Below are positions 1 through 9,347 of a stretch of 64,000 nucleotides of DNA, piece after piece; position 1 is the first letter of the stretch; every line of letters begins with the position of its first letter. The notes under the pieces were generated by a model, which was given only the letters and a program-made list of their open reading frames with translations, was not told the origin of the DNA and searched no databases. Position numbers and translations under genes: made by a program. This stretch comes from Micromonospora echinospora (GTDB taxonomy: Bacteria; Actinomycetota; Actinomycetes; Mycobacteriales; Micromonosporaceae): the NCBI RefSeq assembly GCF_014203425.1, contig NZ_JACHJC010000001.1, positions 682,001 to 746,000 of the forward strand, read 5' to 3'.

Positions 1-824
1 CGGACGTCTACGCGCTCGGCGTGGTCGCGTACCAGTGCCTCGCGGGCCGGCGCCCCTTCGAGGGGGACAACCCGCTCGAAATCGCCATGAAGCACGTACG
101 GGAGACGCCCCGGGCGCTTCCGGCCGACATCCCGCCGCCGGTCCGGGCCATCGTGGAGCGGGCCATGGCGAAGGACCCGGCCACCCGCTGGCCCAGCGCC
201 GCCGCGCTGGCGAGCATCGCCCGGCAGGCCAAGCTCGCGCTCTCCCAGGCGGCCCGTGCCGGTCGGCCCATCTCGGCCGCTCCGGCCTCACCGGCCGCAC
301 CCGTCGCACGCGCGCAGGTGCCGACCGCTCCCCGTCCGCAGCCACCGGCCGCCGCCGCGCATCCGCAGCCCCGGCCGCCGGTCTCCCCGGCCCGTCAGCC
401 CGTCTCGCCGGCCCGTCCGCCGGTGACGCCGCGCCCGGCCGTGATCGCCCACCCGGCCCCGATGCCCCGCCCGCCGGTGGCGCCGCGTGGCGCGGCCCCC
501 GTACCGCCGCGGCCAGTGCCCCAGCACAACCCCATGCCGTACGCCCGCCCGGCCGCCCCGCCGCCACCCCGGCGCTCCCGATCCGGGCTCTGGACGACGG
601 CGATCGTGGTGGCCGTACTGGTCATCCTCTGCTCGGGCGTGATTTCGTTCCTGTACCGGAAATACGGTGCTACCGCATCCGCTCCGGCGAGTGTGAGCGT
701 GACCTCCGGCGCGGTGCGGCCGCACGGAGGCGACTATCCGGTCCGCACGTCGTACCGTCGTGAGGTACGCCTCCTGCCGGCCGGCGGCGGTACGACGACG
801 AGCGAAGGACGAGACACGCGATGA
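1..824 (+). CDS. pknA: Serine/threonine protein kinase PknA, C-terminal part (5' end outside window)
   Basis: The window opens inside the kinase domain at the conserved DVYALGVV segment, so the catalytic loop is not visible. About 273 residues remain: the last kinase helices (to about residue 85), a linker very rich in Pro and Ala, one transmembrane helix near residues 195-215 and a short extracellular tail without PASTA repeats. PknA-type kinases phosphorylate division and wall-synthesis proteins at the membrane. The stop codon overlaps the ATG of the next kinase gene by 4 nt (ATGA), so the pair is translationally coupled. The order pknA-pknB followed by a sortase/crgA block is the usual actinobacterial one. 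The assignment rests on context and the missing PASTA domains. Confidence 0.9.
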   Translation, partial: DVYALGVVAYQCLAGRRPFEGDNPLEIAMKHVRETPRALPADIPPPVRAIVERAMAKDPATRWPSAAALASIARQAKLALSQAARAGRPISAAPASPAAPVARAQVPTAPRPQPPAAAAHPQPRPPVSPARQPVSPARPPVTPRPAVIAHPAPMPRPPVAPRGAAPVPPRPVPQHNPMPYARPAAPPPPRRSRSGLWTTAIVVAVLVILCSGVISFLYRKYGATASAPASVSVTSGAVRPHGGDYPVRTSYRREVRLLPAGGGTTTSEGRDTR

Positions 825-2659
825 CAGCGCAGGCCCGCCTGCTCGGTGGCAGGTATCAGGTCGGCGAGCTGCTGGGCTACGGCGGCATGGCCGAGGTGCA
901 CCGCGGCCGCGACCTCCGGCTCGGGCGGGATGTCGCGATCAAGATGCTCCGTACCGATCTGGCCCGGGATGCGACCTTCCAGATGCGGTTCCGCCGCGAG
1001 GCGCAGAACGCCGCCTCGCTGAACCACCCGGCCATCGTCGCCGTCTACGACACCGGTGAGGAAACCGCCCCGACGGGCGAGACCCTGCCATTCATCGTGA
1101 TGGAGTTCGTCAACGGCCGCACGCTCAAGGAGGTCCTCGGCGTCGAGGGGCGGCTCCAGCCGCGCCGGGCGCTGGAGATCTGCGCCGACATGTGCGCGGC
1201 GCTGGAGTTCAGCCACCGGCACGGGATCATCCACCGGGACATCAAGCCCGGCAACGTGATGCTCACCCAGACCGGCCAGGTCAAGGTGATGGACTTCGGC
1301 ATCGCCCGGGCGCTGGCCAGCGGCGCCACCACGATGACGCAGACCAGCGCGGTCATCGGCACCGCGCAGTACCTCTCCCCGGAGCAGGCGCGCGGAGAGG
1401 CGGTAGACGCCCGCTCCGACGTCTACGCGGCCGGCTGCGTGCTGTTCGAGCTGCTCTGCGGCCACCCGCCGTTCGTCGGCGACAGCCCGGTCAGCGTCGC
1501 GTACCAGCACGTGCGGGAGCAGCCGCCGACGCCCAGCACGATCAACCCGGACGTCAACCCGGCTGTCGACGCCATCGTGCTCAAGGCGCTGTCGAAGAAC
1601 CCGCTCAACCGCTACCAGAGCGCCGGTGAGATGCGGGCGGACCTGCTCCGCGCCGCCGCCGGCCGGCCGGTGCTCGCCACCCCGGTGATGCCGGCCGAGG
1701 AGACCATGCCGATGGGCGCCGCCGCGGGCGGCGGTTACCACCAGGCGCAGCAGACCCAGATGATGGGCCCGCAGACCCGCTCGCAGCCGGCGGCGCGCGT
1801 CGGCGACCCGGGCAAGCGCAAGAGCTCGTCCTGGGTCATCGCGGCGTTCGCCGCGCTCGGCGTGCTCGCGGTGATCGCGCTGGGCACCGCGCTCTGGCTC
1901 AACCAGGCCGGCAACGAGAAGGTGTCGGTGCCGCAGCTGGTAGGCCGTTCGCAGGCCGACGCGCAGGCAGCGCTGACCCAGGCCGGGCTGCGGTTCGTCC
2001 CCGGCGATCCGGTGCAGAGCACCACCTGCGAGAAGGGCTCAGTGGTCGAGCAGAGCCCGACGTTCGGCCAGCGGGTGGACAAGGACACCGAGGTCACTGT
2101 CAAGGTCTGCACCGGCCCGGGCCAGGTCACCATCCCCACCAACCTGAAGGGCGGCACCTACAACGCCGCGAGGGACCGACTGACCGAACTTGAGCTGGTT
2201 CCGGTTCGCGAGGATGTCAACGACAGCGCGCCGGAGGGTCAGGTCATCTCCGTCTCGCCCACCGAGGGCAGTACGGTCGCCGAGGGCAGCAAGGTGACGC
2301 TCAAGGTCTCCAAGGGCAACGTCGGCGAGGTCCCGGACGTCCGCGGCTACACCGAGGAGCAGGCGACGAAGCTGCTGAAGGAAGCCGGCTACACGGTCCG
2401 GGTCCGGGAGGGCAACGAGGTCGACCCGTCCCAGGCGGGCAAGGTCAGCAGCCAGTCGCCGACCGGCAGGACCAAGCTGGCCAAGGGCGAGCGGGTGACC
2501 ATCGAGGTCGACGTGCCGCGCGAGGACGAGGAGCCGACGACCCCGACGCCGAGCGGCACCCCCAGCACGACGCCCAGCACGCCGGGCGGAGGCGGCGGCA
2601 ACGGCGGCGGCAGTGGCTTCCCGTTCCCGACCCTCGCGCCCAGCCGTACCGAACGCTGA
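821..2659 (+). CDS. pknB: PASTA-domain serine/threonine protein kinase PknB
   Basis: A 612-residue membrane kinase. The catalytic domain covers about residues 10-270, with a glycine-rich loop (GYGGMAEV), VAIK lysine near 41, HRDIKPGN catalytic loop near 137 and DFG near 157. One transmembrane helix at about 335-360 is followed by three PASTA repeats (about 368-570; units begin VPQLVG, IPTNLK and VPDVRG) and a Thr/Pro/Gly-rich tail. PASTA repeats bind peptidoglycan fragments or lipid II, so the protein senses wall state outside and phosphorylates wall and division proteins inside. Most PknB proteins carry three or four PASTA units. It is coupled to pknA by a 4-nt overlap. Confidence 0.97.
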   Translation: MTAQARLLGGRYQVGELLGYGGMAEVHRGRDLRLGRDVAIKMLRTDLARDATFQMRFRREAQNAASLNHPAIVAVYDTGEETAPTGETLPFIVMEFVNGRTLKEVLGVEGRLQPRRALEICADMCAALEFSHRHGIIHRDIKPGNVMLTQTGQVKVMDFGIARALASGATTMTQTSAVIGTAQYLSPEQARGEAVDARSDVYAAGCVLFELLCGHPPFVGDSPVSVAYQHVREQPPTPSTINPDVNPAVDAIVLKALSKNPLNRYQSAGEMRADLLRAAAGRPVLATPVMPAEETMPMGAAAGGGYHQAQQTQMMGPQTRSQPAARVGDPGKRKSSSWVIAAFAALGVLAVIALGTALWLNQAGNEKVSVPQLVGRSQADAQAALTQAGLRFVPGDPVQSTTCEKGSVVEQSPTFGQRVDKDTEVTVKVCTGPGQVTIPTNLKGGTYNAARDRLTELELVPVREDVNDSAPEGQVISVSPTEGSTVAEGSKVTLKVSKGNVGEVPDVRGYTEEQATKLLKEAGYTVRVREGNEVDPSQAGKVSSQSPTGRTKLAKGERVTIEVDVPREDEEPTTPTPSGTPSTTPSTPGGGGGNGGGSGFPFPTLAPSRTER

Positions 2660-2749
2660 GCATCACCTGACCGACGACGCGGCGGCGTCCCCTCCCCCCG
2701 GGGCCGTCGCCGTCGTCGCACCCGCCCTTACCGCCCCACCCTCCCCGTC

Positions 2750-2805
2750 GATCATGAGGTTGGCGGCGACAAATCGGCCGCGCTCGTACCGCTAACTTCA
2801 TGATC
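2750..2805. repeat. Dispersed inverted repeat (GATCATGA family)
   Basis: Imperfect 12-bp arms, GATCATGAGGTT at 2750-2761 and AACTTCATGATC at 2794-2805 (one mismatch), flank a 32-nt spacer in the gap between pknB and the convergent amidotransferase gene. It looks like a repetitive extragenic palindrome; it could also help terminate both genes, although no T-run is seen. Confidence 0.5.
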
Positions 2806-2847
2806 GCCGGGCGGGCCGGGCGGGCGGCGGGTGAGTGGGGTTGGGGG

Positions 2848-3498
2848 TCAGGCGGCGGCGAAGGCGGCTCGGCGGCGGGCGTCGACCTCGGCGGCCAGCT
2901 CCGGGGCGCGTTCCAGCGCCCCCGGGAAGCCGCAGGCGGCCAGCCAGTTAGCCAGCATCAGGTGACCGCCCTCGGTCAGCACCGACTCCGGGTGGAACTG
3001 CACGCCCTCGATGGGCAGCGTGCGGTGCCGCATCGCCATCACCACGCCGGAGCCGGTCCGGCCGGTCACCTCCAGCTCGTCCGGCAGCGTCTCGGGCAGT
3101 ACGGCGAGCGAGTGGTAACGGGTGGCGGTGAACGGGTCGGGCAGGCCGGCGAGCACGCCCACGCCGTCGTGGCGTACCTCGGAGGTCTTGCCGTGCAGCA
3201 GTTCCGGCGCACGCGCCACGGTGGCACCGAACGCCTCGCCGATCGCCTGGTGACCGAGGCAGACGCCGAAGATCGGGAGCTTGCCGGCGTACTCGCGGAT
3301 GACGTCCAGGCAGATGCCGGCGCGGTCCGGGCTGCCGGGACCGGGTGACAGCAGGATGCCACCGGCGCCGGCGCGCCCCACCTCGGCGACGTCGATCTCG
3401 TCGTTGCGCCGTACGTCGCAGTCGGCCCCGAGCTGGCCGAGGTACTGCACGAGGTTGAAGACGAACGAGTCGTAGTTGTCGATCACCAGGACACGCAT
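2848..3498 (-). CDS. pabA: Glutamine amidotransferase subunit (PabA/TrpG type)
   Basis: A class I glutamine amidotransferase of 216 residues that releases ammonia from glutamine for aminodeoxychorismate or anthranilate synthase. The start is the ATG beginning MRVLVIDNYDSF, the classic N-terminus of this family. The oxyanion strand LLSPGPGSP, the nucleophile in GVCLGHQ (Cys near 83) and the His/Glu pair in VQFHPES complete the triad. It lies apart from any trp operon, downstream of a sortase gene and convergent with pknB, the usual position of pabA near the origin in actinobacteria. Sequence alone does not separate PabA from TrpG; context favours folate synthesis. Confidence 0.9.
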   Translation of the reverse strand: MRVLVIDNYDSFVFNLVQYLGQLGADCDVRRNDEIDVAEVGRAGAGGILLSPGPGSPDRAGICLDVIREYAGKLPIFGVCLGHQAIGEAFGATVARAPELLHGKTSEVRHDGVGVLAGLPDPFTATRYHSLAVLPETLPDELEVTGRTGSGVVMAMRHRTLPIEGVQFHPESVLTEGGHLMLANWLAACGFPGALERAPELAAEVDARRRAAFAAA

Positions 3499-3503
3499 CG
3501 GGG

Positions 3504-3776
3504 TCACCTGTTCGGGGTGGGGGGCGGGGCGTTGTTCGTCTCGGTGCTGTACGGCAGCTCCTCGTCGCCGGGCAGCCCGGTCGGCTCGGTGAGCCCGCCG
3601 TCGCCCGGTACGCCGGAGTCCTGGGTGACCTGCACGTCGTCGAAGGGCAGCAGCGGCTCGGCCCACGGGAAGACCACGAACCAGAGCAGCGCGACGGTGG
3701 CGGTGGCCAGCAGCAGCGAGCCGATCAGCTTCCCGGGCAGCCCGAAGGGAAGTTTCCGCCAAATCCAGGTGTACAC
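3504..3776 (-). CDS. Small single-pass membrane protein, conserved beside sortase
   Basis: A 90-residue protein with a basic N-terminus, one transmembrane helix at about residues 17-37 (LIGSLLLATATVALLWFVV) and an acidic, Pro/Gly/Thr-rich outer tail. No enzymatic motif is visible. It sits 3 nt after the sortase gene and 5 nt before the amidotransferase gene on the same strand, so it is almost certainly co-transcribed with both. Small proteins of this shape are common at this spot in Micromonosporaceae. A function with the sortase is possible but unproven. Confidence 0.75.
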   Translation of the reverse strand: MYTWIWRKLPFGLPGKLIGSLLLATATVALLWFVVFPWAEPLLPFDDVQVTQDSGVPGDGGLTEPTGLPGDEELPYSTETNNAPPPTPNR

Positions 3777-3779
3777 GGC

Positions 3780-5561
3780 TCACGTCTCCAGTTCGGCCGG
3801 GCGGCCCGCCGACTTGGCCTGGACGGCGTCCAGCCGGGCGTGAATGATCAGCCGCTGGTAGTTGTCGAACTTCGGGTTGCAGGTGGTGAGCGTGAGCAGC
3901 TTCTCGGTGGGCTTCTGGCCAGGCTTGCCCGGCACCGGCGCGACCACCTCGACCTGGGACGGCTTGACGATGCGCTGCTGATAGACGCGGTAGACGAGCC
4001 AGTCGGTGCGGGTCTCGACCACTATGGCGTCGCCGGTCTTCAGCTCGTCCAGCCGCCAGAACGTGGAGCGGATCCGGTGGCCCGCCACGGAGAAGTTGCC
4101 CACCTCGCCGGGCATCGCGCTGTCCGGGTAGCGGCCCGGGGCGTACCGGATGTCGTTCGGGCTGACCCCCTCGACCACCACCCAGTGCTTGTCGAACTTG
4201 GGGATGTAGAGGCCGGCGACCGGCTTTCCGTTGGCCGGCGGCTTCGGTTTCACGGTCGGCCCGGTGGTCGGGGCGACCGTCGGGTCCGCGCCCCACTCCT
4301 GGGCGAGCTGGCTGTTCAGATCGCTCTGGTGGGCCTCGACGATGACCGCCTTGCCCCAGATCTCGTAGCCGGCGAAGAGGAGCACCACGATGCCGAAGGT
4401 GATCAGCAGTTCGCCGGTGCCGCGTACGACGGTGCGCAGCCGGGAGCCGACGGTGGGGCGGGTCAGCTCGGAGTAGACGCTCCGGTAGCCCTCGCCGGTC
4501 TGCTCGGGCCGCAACTGCACCACCCGCTCACCGCGCCGGGGGCGGGGCGGCTCGCCCGAGGACTCGTCGCCGCCGTCCGCCGCGTCCGGCGCCGGAGGCA
4601 CCGCCCCCATCAGCCCGGTGGCGTCCATCCGGGGGTCCGCGGGCGGGCGGGTGACGGGGGGCAGCACCGCCGTCGCTCCCGGGTCGACCGGCGGTGTCCG
4701 GTCCGCGTCGGCCGGGCCGCCGAACCGGGGTACGCCGGGCGGACCGGCTGCCTGCCGTCCCTCGCCCCCCGGTGGCCGGCCGGTGGCCTCTGGTGGCCGT
4801 CCGGCGCTCTCCCACGGCTGCGCGCCGGGCTGCGGCGGCTGCCCTGCGCGCCCACCGCGCTCCGGCGGGAGCGCGCCGCCGGCCTGGCGGGCGGGATGCT
4901 GGTGCGCCGCCGGTCCGTACGCGCCCGGCCGCATCTGGCGCTCGCCCGTCCCGGGTGGGACATCGCCGGGTCGCGCCCGGCGCTCACCCGCCGGAGGCGG
5001 GACATCGCCCGGTCGCGCCCTGTGGTCACCCGTCCGGGGCGGCACGTCGACCGGCGTGGACGGACGCATCCCGGGGGCGCGCTGTGGCGCCGCTGCGTGG
5101 TGCGGTGGGCCGCCCGGCAGACCGGCGCCAGGTCCGCCTGGTCCGGCGAAGCGCGCCGGGCCGGACCCGGCCGCGCCCGGACGGCCGGGTGACCGGGGCA
5201 CGGACTCGGGAGCCCCGCCGCCGGAGGGGCGGAAACCGGCCTCGGGAACCCCGCCACCGGAGGGGCGGAGCCGCCTGTCGGCCTCGGCGTGGTGCGGGCC
5301 GGCCGGCGGATGTGCCTGGTTGCCCGGCCAGGGCGGCGGCGGGGCGGGCGGTGGTGGGGCGGTCCGTGGCGGGGCGGGCGGTGGTGGGACCGGTCCATGC
5401 CGGGCCGGGGAGGCGTGGGCCGGTCCGGCGTCGGGCCAGGGCAGGTCGAGCGGGGGCGGCGACGCCGGGGCAGGGGCCGGGCGCTCGACCTTGGGGAGGA
5501 ACGCGGTCGGCTCCTCCTGGCGGTCGTGGCCGCGGCGGTCCCGGGGGTCGCCGCCGCTCAC
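3780..5561 (-). CDS. Class E sortase with long disordered N-terminal region
   Basis: A 593-residue membrane transpeptidase that should link LPXTG-like surface proteins to the wall. The first 340 or so residues are an unusually long, low-complexity Pro/Gly/Arg-rich cytoplasmic region with repeats of the type RPGDVPPxxGER. A transmembrane helix follows near 390-410, then the sortase fold with the catalytic His in VAGHR and Cys in TLTTCNPKF, and an Arg in a following strand. The TLTTC signature fits the class E (SrtE) group. Its start overlaps the end of the DUF881 gene by 4 nt. Typical class E sortases are 200-350 residues, so most of the extra length is the disordered head. Confidence 0.92.
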   Translation of the reverse strand: MSGGDPRDRRGHDRQEEPTAFLPKVERPAPAPASPPPLDLPWPDAGPAHASPARHGPVPPPPAPPRTAPPPPAPPPPWPGNQAHPPAGPHHAEADRRLRPSGGGVPEAGFRPSGGGAPESVPRSPGRPGAAGSGPARFAGPGGPGAGLPGGPPHHAAAPQRAPGMRPSTPVDVPPRTGDHRARPGDVPPPAGERRARPGDVPPGTGERQMRPGAYGPAAHQHPARQAGGALPPERGGRAGQPPQPGAQPWESAGRPPEATGRPPGGEGRQAAGPPGVPRFGGPADADRTPPVDPGATAVLPPVTRPPADPRMDATGLMGAVPPAPDAADGGDESSGEPPRPRRGERVVQLRPEQTGEGYRSVYSELTRPTVGSRLRTVVRGTGELLITFGIVVLLFAGYEIWGKAVIVEAHQSDLNSQLAQEWGADPTVAPTTGPTVKPKPPANGKPVAGLYIPKFDKHWVVVEGVSPNDIRYAPGRYPDSAMPGEVGNFSVAGHRIRSTFWRLDELKTGDAIVVETRTDWLVYRVYQQRIVKPSQVEVVAPVPGKPGQKPTEKLLTLTTCNPKFDNYQRLIIHARLDAVQAKSAGRPAELET

Positions 5562-6364
5562 CGGGGCACCGTCGCCGACTGCAACGCGGTGGAGTCCTCG
5601 AACGCCGGCACGGTGACGGTGGCGACGCGCTCGACGTAGCCGAGTTGGTAGTGGTCGGCCACTTCCTTGAACACCCGCACTCCCTCAGAGGCGGCGAGCG
5701 CCCGCTGGAGTTCCGCGGGGTCGCCGATTGCCACGATCTTGAAAGGAGGGGAGTACACCCGGCCGTGCAGCAGCAGGGTGTTACCGACGCAGCGTACCGC
5801 GCTGGTGCTGAGCACGCGCACGTTCATGATTGACATGGCCTCCGCGCCGCCGGCCCAGAGCGCGTTGACCACCGCCTGGACATCGCCCTGGTGCACGACC
5901 AGGTCGTCGTTGCTGGCGCCCTTGGGTAGCGGCTGGTCGGGCCGGCGGTCGGCGTCGTTCAGCTCGACCGTCACGCCGCTGCCGGTGAGCGCTGTGAACC
6001 CGGCGGCCTGCCGGCTCGCGGCGGCCCGGTCCCGCTCGGTCTTGATCGGCCCGTCGGCGCCGGCCAGCGCGGCGGTCTGCTCCTCCACCTCGGTGCGGAG
6101 CCGGGCGGCCTTCGCCTCACTCGCCGCGACCTGCTCGCGGCGGTCCTCGATCAGCTGGGTGAGCTGAGGGCGCCGGTCCTCGCGCAGCGACGTGCCGCCC
6201 GCGGTGGTGGCGGTGGTGGTGAAGAGCAGCCCGGCCGCGGCGGCGATCAGGGGTACGCCGATCGACCAGCCCGGGCGGCGCTGGCGGGCGCGCCGGGGCA
6301 GCAGGGCGGCTACCGCGCGGCGGAGGGCCTTCTGCCAGGAGGCGGCGCCGGACGTGTACTCCAC
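5558..6364 (-). CDS. DUF881 family membrane protein
   Basis: A 268-residue protein with a short cytoplasmic head, one transmembrane helix at about residues 34-52, a coiled-coil segment rich in Glu/Ala/Arg at about 65-120 and a C-terminal globular DUF881 domain (motifs VELNDA and [10 protein letters not shown]). DUF881 proteins are conserved in Gram-positive bacteria next to division genes; their molecular role is not settled. It begins the leftward operon DUF881-sortase-small membrane protein-pabA and overlaps the sortase gene by 4 nt. It is divergent from crgA, with about 230 nt between them that should hold both promoters. Confidence 0.88.
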   Translation of the reverse strand: MEYTSGAASWQKALRRAVAALLPRRARQRRPGWSIGVPLIAAAAGLLFTTTATTAGGTSLREDRRPQLTQLIEDRREQVAASEAKAARLRTEVEEQTAALAGADGPIKTERDRAAASRQAAGFTALTGSGVTVELNDADRRPDQPLPKGASNDDLVVHQGDVQAVVNALWAGGAEAMSIMNVRVLSTSAVRCVGNTLLLHGRVYSPPFKIVAIGDPAELQRALAASEGVRVFKEVADHYQLGYVERVATVTVPAFEDSTALQSATVPR

Positions 6365-6594
6365 CGGGCGTTCCCTTTCCCGTCGTCTCGTTGCGGCTCG
6401 CGCCGATGCGAACCGACCTGATCGACCCGGAAAGTCCGCTCTTTCCGGTTACTGAGTGCACCGGCCTGGCCCCATTCGTGGCCTGGACGGTCCGTCGGGA
6501 CTACGCTAGCTGTCGAACATTATTGGCCATGGACCGTCGCCCTCGCGCCCGGTTGTCAGGCCGGACGAGGTCGTACCCCCCTCTGGAGAGCGTC

Positions 6595-6858
6595 GTGCCC
6601 AAGTCTCAGGTCCGTAAGAAGAAGGTGTACACCCCGCCCACGGACGTTCGTCCGACGGCGACGGCGTCGACGCGCAAGCCTAGCCCGGTCTGGCTGCCGG
6701 TCACGGCGGTCGCGCTGATCGTGGTCGGCATCGGGTGGCTGGTGCTCTACTACCTGTCCGAGCAGGCCTACCCGGTCGCCACCTGGGGTTACTGGAACCT
6801 CGCTGTCGGCTTCGGCGCGATGGTCTCCTCGCTGATCCTGCTGTCCCGCTGGCGGTGA
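6595..6858 (+). CDS. crgA: Cell division protein CrgA
   Basis: An 87-residue integral membrane protein. The GTG start gives a basic head with the characteristic PKSQVRKKK sequence, then two transmembrane helices (about residues 33-53 and 64-83) joined by a short loop containing YPVATWGYWN. CrgA inhibits or tunes Z-ring assembly and recruits wall-synthesis proteins at the septum in mycobacteria and streptomycetes. Length and two-helix architecture match the family. It is a single gene, divergent from the sortase operon. Confidence 0.95.
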   Translation: MPKSQVRKKKVYTPPTDVRPTATASTRKPSPVWLPVTAVALIVVGIGWLVLYYLSEQAYPVATWGYWNLAVGFGAMVSSLILLSRWR

Positions 6859-6973
6859 GCCGGCTGCCCGTCGACCCGGCGTAGGTCACGCCACGCCGCC
6901 CCTGCCAGGCGCTTCGTCGCCGCTGCACCTAAGGTGTGCGCAGGGCGGCGTGGCCTGGTGCGAGAAGACTCAC

Positions 6974-6989
6974 GTTACTGCTGGGTAAC
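6974..6989. promoter_or_regulatory. Palindromic operator overlapping the promoter of the etfD-like gene
   Basis: GTTACTGCTGGGTAAC is a 16-bp near-palindrome 48 nt before the ATG at 7038. Its TTACTG (6975-6980) can serve as a -35 box 17 nt from TAGGCT (6998-7003), so a bound repressor would block the promoter. A 14/16-identical site lies before the fadE5-like gene at 43691-43706. A TetR-type fatty-acid regulator is inferred; no such gene is in the window. Confidence 0.55.
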
Positions 6990-7037
6990 CTTGCGCGTAG
7001 GCTGCACGGACAAGCAGCAGACCGGGAGGCCAACTCG

Positions 7038-9281
7038 ATGGGCAGCGTCCAGATCGTCACCACGATCCTCGCGGCCGCCATCACCGCTGTCGCGGTGTGG
7101 CTTGCGGTGCGCGCGGTCATGAAGATGACCGCCGTCATCCGGCTCGGCCAGCCCGCGCCGGAGCGCTTCGGCGACAAGGGCGCGCGTACGAAGACGATGC
7201 TGGTGGAGACCGCAGGCCACACCCGCATGCTGAAGTGGAGCGTGGTCGGCGCCGCCCACTGGTTCGTGATGGTCGGCTTCATCGTCCTGTCGCTGCTGGT
7301 GCTGGAGGCCTACTTCGAGGTGGTCTCGACCGGTGGCGGGCTGCCGATCATCGGGCACTGGACGATCTTCGGTCTGGTCACCGAGTGGATCGGCATCCTC
7401 GGTCTGGCCGGCATCCTGGTGCTGATGGCGATCCGCCTGCGCAACCGTCCCGGTCGCGCGGAGAACCGGTCCCGGTTCACCGGTTCGAGCATGTGGCAGG
7501 GCTACTTCGTCGAGTGGGTCGTCCTGCTGGTCCTGATCTTCGGGTTCGTGATCCGGGGCTTCAAGGTCGCCACCGACCACTTCGAGTACCCGGTCTGGGC
7601 CGCCCCGCTCAGCCACGCGATCGGCTCGGTGCTCCCGAACTGGGAGGCCGGCGTCAGCGTGGCCGCCCTCATCAAGATCTGCATCTCGATGACCTGGCTC
7701 ATCGTGATCTCGCTGAACGTGACCATGGGCGTGGCCTGGCACCGCTTCCTGGCCTTCCCGAACATCTTCTTCAAGCGCGACCCGGAGAAGCCGGCCGGCT
7801 CCGGCCTCGGCCCGCTGCGCCCGATGACCAGCGAGGGCAAGCCGCTCGACTTCGAGGAGGCCGACCCGGAGAAGGACCAGTTCGGTGTCGCCCAGGTCGA
7901 GCAGTTCAGCTGGAAGGGCCTGCTCGACTTCAGCACCTGCACCGAGTGCGGCCGCTGCCAGTCACAGTGCCCCGCCTGGAACACCGGCAAGCCGCTGTCG
8001 CCGAAGCTGCTGGTGCTGAGCCTGCGCGACCACGCGTACGCCAAGGCGCCGTACCTGCTGGCCGGTGGCGGCAAGGACCTCACCGGCGAGGAGAAGGCGA
8101 CGCAGGAGCAGCTGGCCGGCGTCGACGTGCTCGCCATGGCCGAGGCCGACCGGCCCCTGATCGGCACCGCCGAGGAGGGCGGCGTCATCGACCCGGACGT
8201 GCTCTGGTCCTGCACCACCTGCGGCGCGTGCGTCGAGCAGTGCCCGGTGGACATCGAGCACGTGGACCACATCGTCGACATGCGCCGCTACCAGGTGCTG
8301 ATCGAGTCGAGCTTCCCGTCCGAGGCCGGCGTCATGCTCCGCAACCTGGAGAACAAGGGCAACCCGTGGGGCGCCCCGCAGAACACCCGCGAGGACTGGA
8401 CCAAGGGCCTCGGGTTCGAGGTGCCGCGGGTCGGCGAGGTCGACGACTTCGAGTACCTGTTCTGGGTCGGCTGCGCCGGCGCGTTCGAGGACCGGGCCAA
8501 GAAGACCACCCGCGCGGTCGCCACGCTGCTCAACGAGGCCGGTGTCAAGTTCGCCATCCTCGGTGAGGGCGAGACCTGCTCCGGTGACCCGGCCCGCCGC
8601 ATCGGCAACGAGTTCGTCTACCAGATGCTCGCCCAGCAGAACGTCGAGACGCTGAACGAGGCGTTCGAGGGCCGGGAGAAGAGCAAGCGGAAGATCGTCG
8701 CCACCTGCCCGCACTGCTTCAACACGCTCGGCAACGAGTACGGCCAGCTCGGCGGCGAGTTCGAGGTCGTGCACCACACCCAGTTGCTGGCCCACCTGGT
8801 CAGCGCCGGCAAGCTCACCCCGGTGCAGCCGGTGGACGGCGGCGTGACCTACCACGACCCGTGCTACCTGGGCCGCCACAACCGGATCTTCGCCGCCCCG
8901 CGCGAGGTGCTCGGCAGTGCCATCGGAGATGGCCGCGGTGGCGCAGCCTCGGATTCCGGTGCAGGCCGCGACAGCGGCCTCGTCGAGATGCCGCGCAACA
9001 GCGAGCGCTCCTTCTGCTGCGGCGCCGGCGGCGCCCGGATGTGGATGGAGGAGAAGATCGGCAAGCGGATCAACGTGGACCGGGTCGAGGAGGCCATGTC
9101 CACCGGGGCGAAGACCATCGCGGTCGGCTGCCCGTTCTGCTCGACGATGCTGAACGACGGCGTGAACGGCAAGGGCGCGGGCGAGCAGGTCGAGGTGGTC
9201 GACGTGGCCAGCGTGCTGCTGCGCTCGGTCAAGCCGGAGGCCCCGGCCGGTGAGCCCGAGGTCGCGCCGAGCGCGAGCTGA
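7038..9281 (+). CDS. EtfD-like membrane Fe-S oxidoreductase (FadE electron acceptor)
   Basis: A 747-residue fusion of a membrane cytochrome-like domain and a heterodisulfide-reductase-type Fe-S domain. The N-terminal 270 residues carry several transmembrane helices. Two ferredoxin-type clusters follow: CTECGRCQSQCP near residue 301 and CTTCGACVEQCP near 392. Two cysteine-rich CCG-type domains follow, including CPHCFN near 557 and CCGAGGARMW near 661. The mycobacterial homologue (Rv0338c, EtfD) passes electrons from acyl-CoA dehydrogenases via EtfAB to the respiratory chain. The ATG at 7038 is preceded by GGGAGG. A Gly/Ala/Ser-rich insert lies between REVL and the last CCG motif. The sequence supports the family; the EtfD role is by homology. 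Confidence 0.85.
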   Translation: MGSVQIVTTILAAAITAVAVWLAVRAVMKMTAVIRLGQPAPERFGDKGARTKTMLVETAGHTRMLKWSVVGAAHWFVMVGFIVLSLLVLEAYFEVVSTGGGLPIIGHWTIFGLVTEWIGILGLAGILVLMAIRLRNRPGRAENRSRFTGSSMWQGYFVEWVVLLVLIFGFVIRGFKVATDHFEYPVWAAPLSHAIGSVLPNWEAGVSVAALIKICISMTWLIVISLNVTMGVAWHRFLAFPNIFFKRDPEKPAGSGLGPLRPMTSEGKPLDFEEADPEKDQFGVAQVEQFSWKGLLDFSTCTECGRCQSQCPAWNTGKPLSPKLLVLSLRDHAYAKAPYLLAGGGKDLTGEEKATQEQLAGVDVLAMAEADRPLIGTAEEGGVIDPDVLWSCTTCGACVEQCPVDIEHVDHIVDMRRYQVLIESSFPSEAGVMLRNLENKGNPWGAPQNTREDWTKGLGFEVPRVGEVDDFEYLFWVGCAGAFEDRAKKTTRAVATLLNEAGVKFAILGEGETCSGDPARRIGNEFVYQMLAQQNVETLNEAFEGREKSKRKIVATCPHCFNTLGNEYGQLGGEFEVVHHTQLLAHLVSAGKLTPVQPVDGGVTYHDPCYLGRHNRIFAAPREVLGSAIGDGRGGAASDSGAGRDSGLVEMPRNSERSFCCGAGGARMWMEEKIGKRINVDRVEEAMSTGAKTIAVGCPFCSTMLNDGVNGKGAGEQVEVVDVASVLLRSVKPEAPAGEPEVAPSAS

Positions 9282-9309
9282 GGCGTACCCCGGCAGAAGT
9301 CGGACCACG

Positions 9310-9342
9310 ACGGCGGCGGCACCCCTGCGGTGCCGCCGCCGT
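9310..9342. terminator. Bidirectional terminator hairpin
   Basis: Perfect 14-bp arms (ACGGCGGCGGCACC, 9310-9323, and its complement at 9329-9342) with a 5-nt loop lie between the convergent etfD-like and GPP34 genes. Confidence 0.8.
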
Positions 9343-9347
9343 CGCGT

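Noticed and set aside
3840..5192. 450-codon plus-strand frame opposite the sortase gene
   Set aside because: It mirrors the GC-rich codon pattern of the sortase and has no ribosome-binding site or domain; similar long shadows lie opposite many genes here (for example 7962-9308 and 13651-15789).
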